Made by a program: the position numbers and the translations under genes. This document shows positions 13,226-23,364 of a stretch of DNA of 64,000 nt, piece by piece. Location: NCBI GenBank assembly GCA_025602915.1, contig JAHLJZ010000003.1, forward strand, positions 372,001 through 436,000. Reading direction: 5' to 3'. This DNA comes from Paraphysoderma sedebokerense. Taxonomy: Eukaryota > Blastocladiomycota > Physodermatomycetes > Physodermatales > Physodermataceae. The stretch's first letter is position 1. The number at the start of each line of letters is the position of its first letter. The notes under the pieces were generated by a model. That model was given only the letters and a program-made list of their open reading frames with translations, was not told where the DNA came from and ran no database searches.

Positions 13226-15160
13226 ATGATCCGTGGGGCTGCAGGAAAGCAGCTCTTCAACGCTTTTGCCAGGCAGAGCTACCAATCCTACTCGCACACC
13301 CACCAAGCTTCCAACTCTGCCGCTAGGCATCTCTGGTCTCCTCTCACTCAAGCTCAACCTCATCTCTTTCAAAGATCGTCGGACACTGAATCCCAGGAGA
13401 ACGCATCCAACAATTTAACTGACGCTCATGCTTGCAATGCGAGCAACTCTCCTTCGCTGTCCAAGGACAATTCTCTCTTTACTTCACCACATCACTTTCC
13501 CTTTCGGTATACCACCGCATGGACGCCTCCTCCATCGACTTTGCCCACAGTAATTGCTCCTCCCCAAAAATCCGGCAAGTCTCCCCGCCAGTCGTCCGAT
13601 CCGTCGATCGTTCTTCCGTCCACGCCGACGTTGCTATTACCGTTTACCCCTTTCATTCCACCCACAAATGTTGAAGTCAAAGCACCCATAAGCTCTCAAC
13701 CCCAGCGGTTGGAAGGATCAAGCGAAAGAGAAGTTGTCCAATACCTGACCGCTGAGTGTTTTCCACATAACAGCATGAACAGCCATACCGCTCAAGGTAA
13801 AGCAGATATGGTCGTGGAAAAAGTTGTTGCTATGAATGGGATGGATGCTTTAGGCAAAAGAGACATGGTTTTCTCGATCTTAGAAGGTGCTGGTAATTGG
13901 AATGGTGAAGAGGTCAATGAAATCGCTCAAAAAATCTTCGCAAAAATGAATGACGTTGAAGGTCTACGACAATGGAAACGAAGGTCAACTCACATGTATG
14001 AAAATGAAAATTCGATACCTGCCGCTGCTGAAGGAACAAGTGAAGTCGCACATGTGTTAGAAGAAGCGAAGGACAACGACAGGAAAATGTACTTGGAAAG
14101 CATGAGTCAAGAGTTATTGCGATTTTCCAAGTCAAAGAAAACGGCTAGTGCGATTAATACTTTCGAAAAGCTCACTGCTAAAAATCTCACGCCGCTCGGT
14201 GACGCTACCCACGCATTTTTTGAATTACTGGCGACGGATTACAAACTACATCTTGCTATTCGTTATTTTGATCTATTGAACGCCATTGAACGCATGAACA
14301 CCCCTTCTTCCAAATTATCCCGACATCAATACTTCCTCTATAATTCCATACTATCTGCGTGTTGTATAGCAAACAAGCCGAAGAAAGCGCTTCATTTTTA
14401 TGAAGCCATGAAAGCTGATCTTCATCAATTACCAGACCTCAAGACGATTACCAAACTATTCACCCTCCTTTCCAAGGATCATTCATCGACATCTCTTAGC
14501 TGTATGCTTTCAATTCTTTCGGATCTCACAAACCACAATATCACTCCGTACCCACTTCTCTACAATCTGACCCTTTCCAAGTGCGTCGCAGCCAACAAAT
14601 TAAATCTCGCACAATCAGTGTTTTCCCAAATGAAATCATCCAATATTGTCCCAACTGCCGTGACGTACTCGACTCTCATTAAAGGATACCTTTCATCTCA
14701 TCAATTGTCTCAGGCGGAATTGTTATTCAAAGAGATGACGTCTCATCCAGTTGCAGCTACTTCATCGCAGTTCATGAACTCGATAGGGCCTTTCAACGCT
14801 ATGATTCAATATTATATTACCCAGCATCGCGACATTGCCGCTGCCACTCAAATTTTCAAGATTTACGAGACGAAATTCTCCAAGTTAGTTCAACCAACCG
14901 GATTTACCTTTCATCTTCTAATATCTGGAACGTCAAGCTTGGAGCACCCCGATAAAGGGATAGAGTATATCAGATACATGACGGAAAAATATGGATTGGA
15001 ACCCAATGCATCTCATTTTACTCCGGTCTTGGAAGAATTAGTGAAACGTGGAGAAACCAAAAAAGCGAAACTGGTCTTGAGTGAAGTAATGAAAAGAGAA
15101 TTTCAAGTCGAAATAAGAGGCGAAGCGATCGAAAGAATAGTCAAAAAAATCGAAGGGTAA
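13226..15160 (+). CDS. Mitochondrial pentatricopeptide-repeat (PPR) protein
   Basis: Single-exon, 644-residue PPR protein, probably an organellar RNA-binding factor. The start at 13226 (MIRGAAGKQLFNAFARQS) gives a basic, Ser-rich presequence typical of mitochondrial import; the frame is open back to 13058 but that part looks non-coding. Residues about 30-240 are low-complexity Ser/Pro-rich. The helical repeats are in the C-terminal half: YNSILSACCIANKPKKALHF, YNLTLSKCVAANKLNLAQSV, VTYSTLIKGYLSSHQLSQAE, FNAMIQYYITQHRDIAAATQ, and HFTPVLEELVKRGETKKAKL. These fit the 35-residue PPR pattern. The RNA target cannot be told. It is the largest intron-free gene here. Confidence 0.88.
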   Translation: MIRGAAGKQLFNAFARQSYQSYSHTHQASNSAARHLWSPLTQAQPHLFQRSSDTESQENASNNLTDAHACNASNSPSLSKDNSLFTSPHHFPFRYTTAWTPPPSTLPTVIAPPQKSGKSPRQSSDPSIVLPSTPTLLLPFTPFIPPTNVEVKAPISSQPQRLEGSSEREVVQYLTAECFPHNSMNSHTAQGKADMVVEKVVAMNGMDALGKRDMVFSILEGAGNWNGEEVNEIAQKIFAKMNDVEGLRQWKRRSTHMYENENSIPAAAEGTSEVAHVLEEAKDNDRKMYLESMSQELLRFSKSKKTASAINTFEKLTAKNLTPLGDATHAFFELLATDYKLHLAIRYFDLLNAIERMNTPSSKLSRHQYFLYNSILSACCIANKPKKALHFYEAMKADLHQLPDLKTITKLFTLLSKDHSSTSLSCMLSILSDLTNHNITPYPLLYNLTLSKCVAANKLNLAQSVFSQMKSSNIVPTAVTYSTLIKGYLSSHQLSQAELLFKEMTSHPVAATSSQFMNSIGPFNAMIQYYITQHRDIAAATQIFKIYETKFSKLVQPTGFTFHLLISGTSSLEHPDKGIEYIRYMTEKYGLEPNASHFTPVLEELVKRGETKKAKLVLSEVMKREFQVEIRGEAIERIVKKIEG

Positions 15161-15711
15161 GGCTGTGATCATTTTAATTCGGACAATACAACACAGATTG
15201 ATAGTATAACAGAATTTGTTACGAACTGTTATTGTTGCAACTAATGTATTAAGCGAAAAGAAAACCATTTTTGTATAATAGCGTAGCTAAAGTTAATAAT
15301 AAACGTTATCCATATTTGTATTAATAAAATCCTGTTCCGCAGTTATTCAAAAATCGTCTTCATAGATAAAATAATCATTTCGCTGTTTTCACGAATATCC
15401 TACGACAGAGACACATAGAGATGAAGACTTTGGTTGGTAGGTTCTCGATAAACTGGAAGATCGACTTCAATTAGAATCGAAAAAGATTTATGTACAAGAA
15501 ATTGGCAAACAATTTGGTTTCCCCATAAGAGATAATATCATCTAGAACCGATCCTAATATCGAAATATCTCTCTTGGCATAGTTAATCCCTTTATTATAC
15601 ATACAATAATTTATTAAATTATATCTATTTATCGCCGCTTCCACGTAAATTTAGTACTCGGCAGTTAGACTAATTGGTCATTCCTCCATCAATTTGTTTT
15701 CACAGTATCTA
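15161..15711. other. Intergenic gap between convergent genes (551 bp)
   Basis: AT-rich spacer between the PPR stop (plus) and the SNARE stop (minus). It contains several AATAAA-like signals (around 15298 and 15323) suited to the PPR transcript. No gene or repeat is recognisable. Confidence 0.5.
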
Positions 15712-17229
15712 CTATTCTGTTAGCTTACTCGCGATGTACCCCGTCAGCGCTAGTAAAATACAGATAAGAACACAATTCACGAGGAATCGATCGCCTTTCA
15801 TAACCTGATATATGGAAGAAGCGTGAAAGCGACAAAATGAATTAAAGATTGATCTGGTATGAGGAGAGAGCGCATAAGGCGAAACCGTACCCCATCTAAA
15901 GCTTGTTTCATTTTCATGTTGACAGTTGTTAAATGTTCTTGGGCTTTGTCTATTTTACCCTCCACATCGTCCAACATTGCATTCTGTTTATCTACTTCCT
16001 GTTATCATTAAAACGGTTGGTCAAAGAGAAACGAACAAAACAGTTGCAAATCGAGATACAATATGCGATAAGATGGTGCGAGGTTCCAAGTGTATTTAAG
16101 AAATACCGTTATGTAAGTATTCGGATGGTAGTTGCCCCAAGGATTACATGAAAATCAAAAACCCACCTCGCCCATTTTGACTGCTACTTCCTTCAATTGC
16201 GCAACGCCGGCCGCTATTTCGTCAAGTTCTTTGTCCTGTAAATGGTAACAGAGTGTCAATATATCAATGTTGTCGTACCTCTCACAACCATTCTCAAATT
16301 AGAAAATACAGAAATTTCAACTGACGAGGTCCAAATTGTACTTCTTTATCAATACTAAATCTTCAGCGACATCTATGTCGGGCAACTCTGTCTCTGGGTT
16401 CCCTGGTGTAAGTGGACTACCTGTATTCATCGGACCAACTGCACCTTGAGGAAATTTGACAAATTCTTTGTCACAGTCATATAAGTCAGTTAGCTCTAAT
16501 TAAACCGTCAAGATTCAAAAGACAAACTTACCAACTTTGCTGGGCAAGGCAGAGCCACCAGCAAAGAGATCTGCTCTGTCGGCAGCGAATTTATCATTGA
16601 ATCGAGAATTGTCAAGGTTCTGACATTCTTCCAGATGCATGAAGCATAACTTGACAATCTCTTTTCGAGAATTAATGACTTCTTGTATTTCGGGTTTGTT
16701 TTTGCCTTTTATCTGAAAATAACGGCAAAAATTGTCGTTGGAAGGTGGTAGACGCAGATTAGTTACTATCCTGAAAGAATGTGACAGCTTCAGAATCTGA
16801 ATAAGAAATTACTTTTTTCTCGGCCTTGTCGACTATTCTCTGAAGTTCTTGTGACTCTTCCTTTACTTGTTTTAGTATCGACCTTATTTTAAACGACAGC
16901 TCTGCTATTTCTGTACTTGAGGCATTTTTTGATTTTGAAAGTTGTTCTCGTTCGGTAATGAGCTGTAATCAGGAGACGTACAAGTCGAGGAGGATATTAT
17001 TACATTAGCACATAATTGCTTCATCTATATATTCATCGTAGCTCCCAACTGAAAGTAACGACTTAAAATGTGCTACACGCACCTGTCTTGCTTGCTTCAC
17101 GTTCTGATGGATACGTTTTTTTATTCTAGTGAACTCATCCATTCCAGTTTCTTCATCTTTCTTGTCTTTTGGTGCACAAGCGGCATGGATAATTTCTAGT
17201 CGCCTGATTGCATCTTTGAGGCTCGACAT
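15712..17229 (-). CDS. Qc-SNARE, SYP7-like tail-anchored syntaxin
   Basis: Membrane-fusion SNARE. Seven exons (17083-17229, 16813-16962, 16532-16712, 16326-16444, 16167-16235, 15891-15998, 15712-15804) give 288 residues. The N-terminal 180 residues are helical and charged (MSSLKDAIRRLEIIHAAC, RIKKRIHQNVKQARQ, ITEREQLSKSKN, SILKQVKEESQELQRIV). A Pro/Gly linker follows (GPMNTGSPLTPGNPETELPD). The SNARE motif runs from DKELDEIAAGVAQLKEVA through GEEVDKQNAMLDDVEGKID to TTVNMKMKQAL, with the Gln of DKQ as the zero-layer residue. The C-terminal anchor is FLVNCVLICILLALTGYIAS with a short tail. Layout and the EE(V/L)D(K/R)Q block match plant SYP71-type Qc-SNAREs better than yeast Tlg1, Syn8 or Bet1. 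The subgroup call is from memory and needs a tree; the SNARE call itself is firm. Confidence 0.85.
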
Positions 17230-17617
17230 TTTCTGAGTGAACGAATATTAATTTGTAGAGGTTCGAAATGGAGATAGACGCGAAGTTGATGGAGGTGTAC
17301 GGTTGCTTGCGGCGAATAATATGTTGCGGCACAAGAAAGAGGGATTAAAGAGAGTGCCGATGACAGTTAGCGAGGAAATGTAGTAAGAAGAATGCTGTAG
17401 ATGAAAGTGGTTTCTATTAATCGAGAGATTATGCTTATTGCAGGGAGGCACGTCGGCGTCTTTTGGCACAGAGGCACTTATGCCCTAGGAACACGAACCA
17501 GTACCGCATTGATAAATTGAGATCCAACTGATATCAACCACACAACTGGATGGCAACTCATTCTGGGTCATCATACTCGCATCATTGATTTAACGCATTC
17601 TACTTCATACTTAATTG
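17230..17617. promoter_or_regulatory. Divergent promoter region: SNARE / receptor (388 bp)
   Basis: The SNARE gene starts leftward at 17229 and the receptor rightward at 17618, so both promoters lie here. The short minus-strand frame at 17248-17469 shows no protein features. No named element could be placed. Confidence 0.45.
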
Positions 17618-20600
17618 ATGATGCTGTATTCTACGATAGAATACTTTCCTACTGCCCTGCTGCTAGCGTCCGTATGGGCTACCGCATTCGGTAAGTTGCG
17701 GTGGAAAATTACCATTAACAATCATTCAATCTTCGTGCTGACCCCCGAATCTTCTTCATTTAAACGAATCTAGGTCGTACTTTACATGTAGATAGTTCAT
17801 CGAATTCCGAAATTGCCGACGGCACACATTCCCACCCGTTCTCGTCGCTGGACTCGGCTTGGAAATTCATTGCCACAAATCCTGCAGACACCACTGAAAT
17901 ACGGCTCGCTGGTGGCATTTACATTCTACCTAATAGTCAGCATATATTTAAAGATGTGATCGTTAATCACTCTCCCGAAAATGCAACACAGAATGTAATT
18001 CTTCGACAAAGCGATGATTCAGCCACGACCGAGGAGCCGCCGTTATATGCAAGAGGGACAGCGAAAATAAAATTTCAAAGTCTAAGTTTCGAAGGGCTCA
18101 AGATGAATGTGCCTTCGAGTTCGTCGAAATGGGCTCTGATGCATTCCGGCGATTCCAGCTCAATTGAGCTACACGAATGTGAAATCAAAGGTCGGAGACC
18201 AGATGTGCTCGTAGTTGGTCACACTGTAAGTACTGAGGATATCACTTTTATATACAGGCTTTGGTCCAGAATCTTTCGTCCGATTTATGGCATCTGATTC
18301 GTCTACTTTGACGATCAATTCGACATTAGTTCAAGGTTTGTGTGGTGGATTGATTCAGTTGGAAACTGTCGGACTTAATAACCCAAGCAAATACCAGATA
18401 CGGCATTCCAGATAACCACTTTGGACAATTCCACTCTAGTAAATAGTAATTTAATAGTCAAAAGTACGTCTTTTACTTGTGTCCAGCTTTGATTGCACTA
18501 CACTAAGGCACTATCATTTCCAGATTCAACCGTCAAAGACCGAGCCATTTTCGACTCCTCTGGAAACTCCACGATCTCTTTTCAAAACTCGACCTTCAAC
18601 AGTATGATTCAATTCTATTATGGCGCATTTCAACTCGTTGCATTATACTGACACTGGGGCACAGGCAATTTCGGATTGTTATTCGCTTTAACTGATGGCG
18701 TTCAGGCAGACATGTCCTCAATTGAAATTTTTGGTATGTTCGGGTAATTCGATTTTACTGTTTTTGCGGTTTTATCAACAGAAAATGTTAGATCATTCTT
18801 GTGCCAATGCATCGACGGTTGGGATTGTGTCGACTCAACGGACGTCTTCGGCGAAATTTCAGAATACTACCGTCAAAGGAAACGATGGGTCATCTTGCAG
18901 CGCAGGACTGATAGCATCGTACGACAATTCAACAATAACGCTTAAAACCTCTCGACTTCAAGGTATGTCTGTGGCATTCCATAAACTTAGACTACTTGGC
19001 TGACACTTTGCGACTGGTCTGTAGAAAATATCGCCCGAATCGCATACCTAGACGGGAATTCATCAATTACGTTTATGAATACATCAGTTCAGAGTATGTC
19101 ATTCAATTTCAACTACATGCTGGGAATCATTATATATTTACCTTTCGTTATGTCAAAGGTAACGTTGAGGTTGATACTATCGGTCATATATTTTCGTCAA
19201 GAAGTTCAGCAAAATTATCTTTTGTGAACACAATTGCGATAAGCAAGTAACAATTTGTGAGTTTTATACTGCTAAGTTTGTACTGACCCCTTCGAAACAG
19301 ACAATATCGGTGCTCTTATTGCAGTTGACAAATCCAGTGTCTCATTCGAGCATTGTAATCTGCAAGGTCTATGTCGACTTCTTATGAATACCTCTTACTT
19401 GTCACTCATGCTTTGCTGTTTTTAGACAATATATGTCCGCCGACCAAATCCTATGTTATCTCTGTTGTAAATACAGCTCAAGTTACAATGACAAACACAG
19501 CCATTAAATCAAAAAGACGTGAAAAAGCTTGCGTCTTAGTTGACGGCACTGACGATTCAGGGATTAGCATGTCGAATGTCTCTGTCAAAGGGCACTTTTG
19601 CCGTTCGTCTTGTATTTCTGCCATTTCTGGTGCAAGTCTCTCCTTTGATAGGGTAAATATCGGAGGTAAGTAGAGCCTTTCAACGGATACAGTCAACACG
19701 ATATGACTTGCTAACTTGAATCAATAGAGAACATCTTGTTCGATGGTGGTCGTGCAATCATATCTGTTGCGAGCAACAAACGACATTCGCTTTCTAACAT
19801 TGAGTTGATTGGTAGGACCTTACATTTACTTCTTCTTGTTGTCAGATATTCACCTTATCATTCCCTAAAGGAAATTATGGCGAATCACAGGAAGGCCCCT
19901 TAGTTGGAATCAATGTATTGAGATCAAATCTCTCAATCGCTGGAATTGTGGCTTCTGGTATAACCTCTACTTGTCTTTTTTCTCTGTTGTAATACTTACA
20001 GGCTTTACATTAGATAATAAACTCTCGACCATCATTTCAATCGACGAATTATCCGCGGTCAACATTACTAACTCCACGTTTCGACGAAACTTCAATCAAT
20101 TCACAAAATTTATGGGCGGTGTCATTACATCTCGCGGGAATTTATCCGTTTCAAATTCCACATTCAATTCTAACATCGCTACGCGCGGTGGTGCGATTTT
20201 TCATTCTACACGGTCGTTAAACATTGATGGTTGTCAATTCAAAAACAATACAGCTCTAGCTGACGGCGGGGCACTATACTTCGGAGAAGTCGACAGTAGT
20301 CTCAACATTAAAATCTATCGTTCCGTCTTTCAATCCAATATCGCTAAACGCGGAGGTGCTTGGTTTACTTCAACGGTTTCATTGGAACCTGAGGAGCTCG
20401 GAAATACGTATCGTAAAAATGTGGCAAGCGATCAAGGAAAGGATAAGGCTAGCTCCTTCGCGAGTTTGAAGCTTGCTTCAAACATTCCTTCCGGATTTAC
20501 CTACTTGGCGGGTGACTCCGTGATGGAGATTACGGTGGACGCTTTGGATAGATTTGCGCAGAAGTACAACGGTAGCAGAACCGATTCAGTTTTGCTTGTG

Positions 20601-23119
20601 CAAGCGGTAGTCACTGATAGCAATGGAAATGTCTCCGATCAGATTACCGTACAAGGAGAAGTGACCAAAGCTATCTTCAACGGTAGTACAACCTTTAAAG
20701 GTGGAGTATCTTAATGTTCGGATAATCTTGAATAATCAGCTTGAAAAGGGTTACTGACATTCTTCAGACCTGACTGTCTTCGGAAAGCCGGGGTCGTACT
20801 TCCTTACGTTTGCAAGACTCGTGGATATGAAAAACATCGATTCGCTAAATACGGTGTCGATTCCGTTGACGATAGACATTTGTCCTCCTGGGAAAGCTCT
20901 CGTTCCTTCCCCTAAATATGGACACCAATTCCAGAGTTGCATGCCAAGTATGATCATTGTTTGTTCCATCTTTGATTGACCCCAATCTGACACTGACTGT
21001 AAACTTTAGTCATTTGCAACAAAGGATGTTCCAGTGCTGGCGTCTGCGTTAGTTTGAACAACTGTACCTGTCTTGATACAGAATGGGAAGGGATCGCTTG
21101 CGAGTTACGGCAGAATTCTGCTGACAGTATTATCTTCAATCTTCCGGCCAACCGATTTCCGGTATCAACGCTATCGAGAGATGCTATAATCGACCAACTG
21201 ACGACTGTACTTCCGTCAAACTTGCAAGTTGCTTATCGGTCAATGAAGCAGTCGTCCCAGGACATTGTAGAGTTTAAGTTCTCGGTCTTTGAAAATTCCA
21301 CTGGATACTACGTCCAAGAAACAGATCTCGTGGCTCTCAAAATAAAAATTCATGAGGAACTCATGAAAATAGATTTCCATATGGAGGATAACATTGGCGA
21401 TCAGAATGCGTTTACTGCATCAGTTTCCAATGTTGAAAAACTGACAGTCAAGGGAGGAAGTGTCATCGGGTTGGCGGTCACTGTAGTAACGACTGTGTCT
21501 ATGCTAGTTGCTATTCTACAATATGCAATACTGGTCAAATATCGGAATCACGACGTTGTTAAAACCGCGGGATTGAGCTTCTTGACACTCATGACTGTCG
21601 CAATGATGTGTATTTATCCCGTTCTGTTTACTTCCATTGATGATCCAACGCGAGTGAAATGTAGTATTGAAGTAATTTTGGCGAGTATCGGTGTGGGTTT
21701 GTCCACAAGGTAAGCTGATTGATCATTTAATCAAGAAACAAACACCGGCTCACTCGTCGTTTCCTCTCAGCGTACTCCTATGTCGGGCTATCCATATATA
21801 TTTGACTTGCGACAATGAAATAGTATGTAAGTCCGCGATTCCAAAACACTTATTTACTCGATATATCGTCGTGGTGTGTGCTTCCCTACTGTATAATGTC
21901 GTGAGTACACTATCTTCAATTTCAAAGACTTCCTTCGAGTCAGCTTATGTTAACATTCACATCATTCTTTTAAGCTTGTCACATCCACCTGGCTTTACTT
22001 GGACCCTCCAGTACCTACCTTTATCTCTTCCAGCTCGAGTGCCCCTTACGCAGTTTGCGCCCCTCACAGGTCGCTTTACGTTTCCTTGATTTTTTCATTC
22101 AATTTGATTTTGATATTGTGCGGATTGTACCTATCGTTTACTTGCCGGTTTGGATACTCTATGAGCCAAGAACCAAGATTTTTGCTTTTGATTTACTGTA
22201 ATGGATTATTGTGTGGTGGGTTGATGCTCGGCCTTACGATTTTCTTGAAGAATATGGGGTTTGAGATGATGCTGATAATCAAGTCAGTGATTGTGTTGTC
22301 GGTGTTGGGAACTTGGAGTTGTACCTTCCTAGGTTATAAAGTATGTATCAACCGAGTTGGTTTGTTTTAATTGGATTCTTCCCGAGTTGATACTAAGAAT
22401 TGGTTTAGGTTTATCTGATACTATTCAAAACTGAAGGAGAATCAAGTAATATGCTCAAGCCAACCAAAAAAGCTGTTACGGAGAACAGTCACTCACTTTT
22501 CGGTCACATCGATCATGTAAGTTGTTGCATATTTGGTCAAGCTTCCAATGATTGAGTTATTCGGTCTTAACGAAAGTACTCGTAGACAAATGTGTTAGCG
22601 GTGGGGCTTGTACCACTTCGTATGGCTGATAAGCAATTTATGCCGTGGAGATACCACTTGCTGGAAGTAGCCAAAGATTATGGTTATGTTGCAATCACTC
22701 GCGGCAACGAAGTATGATTAATTTTCCAGAATCTAAAGTCTGAAATCATTTGGCTAACGAAGTCTATATTACAGTCGATTTATCATTCTCTTCCTTGTCA
22801 ACTTATTCCTGACAAATTTCATGATCTATGTTTGAGACTTGAATTCTCCGATGGTCACTGTTACCTTCTCCAAGCTAAAGACACACAGAATCTACAAGAT
22901 TGGATTCGAGTAATCTCAGGGGCGGTAAAGCCAGAAAAAATCGAGAAAAGCAACGAAGAAGAAGACATAGAACACGAGAGACGAGAGTATGTTCGACGTA
23001 GTAGTATCTTTCAAAAAGTTTGGAGATCGTCGAAAGAGTTGTTTGAAGATATGATGAACGTCGGGGAGAGGTCAGAGCGGGGGAAATTACCACCGGTTCG
23101 AGAGGACCCGATGATATAA
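17618..23119 (+). CDS. Large receptor: signal peptide, Pmp-like beta-helix, EGF, class C-like 7TM, PH domain
   Basis: 21 exons give 1,411 residues. Residues 1-24 are a signal peptide (MMLYSIEYF... ending ATAFG; the spliced text reads MMLYSTIEYFP). Residues 25 to about 650 are a secreted right-handed beta-helix (pectin-lyase-like fold) of short N-S-T-rich rungs, ending in three Pmp-type repeats (FNSNIATRGGAIF, FKNNTALADGGALYF, FQSNIAKRGGAWF: FxxN plus GGA). An immunoglobulin-like stretch follows (residues 650-810). An EGF-like module, ICNKGCSSAGVC...CTCLDTEWEGIAC, is at about 821-850. Seven hydrophobic helices fill residues 970-1225, starting SVIGLAVTVVTTVSMLVAIL and ending with a TM7 that exits as GYKVYLILFKTEG, as in class C (GABA-B-like) receptors. 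A PH-like domain follows (PWRYHLLEVAKDYGYVAIT to LQDWIRVISG). It looks whole. Ligand unknown; surface sensing plus adhesion with phosphoinositide or G-protein coupling is inference. Confidence 0.85.
19243..19300 (+). other. GC-AG intron in the receptor gene
   Basis: A 58-nt intron beginning GCAAGTAAC and ending CGAAACAG. It keeps the phase-1 pattern of its neighbours and joins NTIA-I to N-NIGALIAV. The GT two bases further on (GTAACA) would break the frame. Confidence 0.8.
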
Positions 23120-23364
23120 CGTATTTTTCGACAGTAGCGCTGTGCAAGGATTGTGCAGAATGTATATTAAATGATTTGAGGCAATCAGAATCCGTAGCGT
23201 GATATCTTGGAGAGGACTTATGGAGTGAATTTTTCATTCTTTTTATTTCGTTTATGAAAGCTTTAACTGTCCGTCATAATGTAATCTGCCATCAATATAA
23301 TTACTATTAAGTACATATGAGCTTGTGTACGTAAAAACGAATTATAGACTTCGAATAATGAACA

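Noticed and set aside
18226-18257. GTAAGT at 18226 as the donor of the second receptor intron
   Set aside because: It would give a 32-nt intron and the next exon would hit a stop. The donor at 18191 gives 67 nt and keeps the phase-1 pattern.
17618-23119. Bacterial origin or recent transfer of the Pmp-like receptor
   Set aside because: The repeats recall chlamydial Pmp proteins, but the gene has 20 spliceosomal introns, eukaryotic 7TM and PH domains, and base composition like its neighbours.
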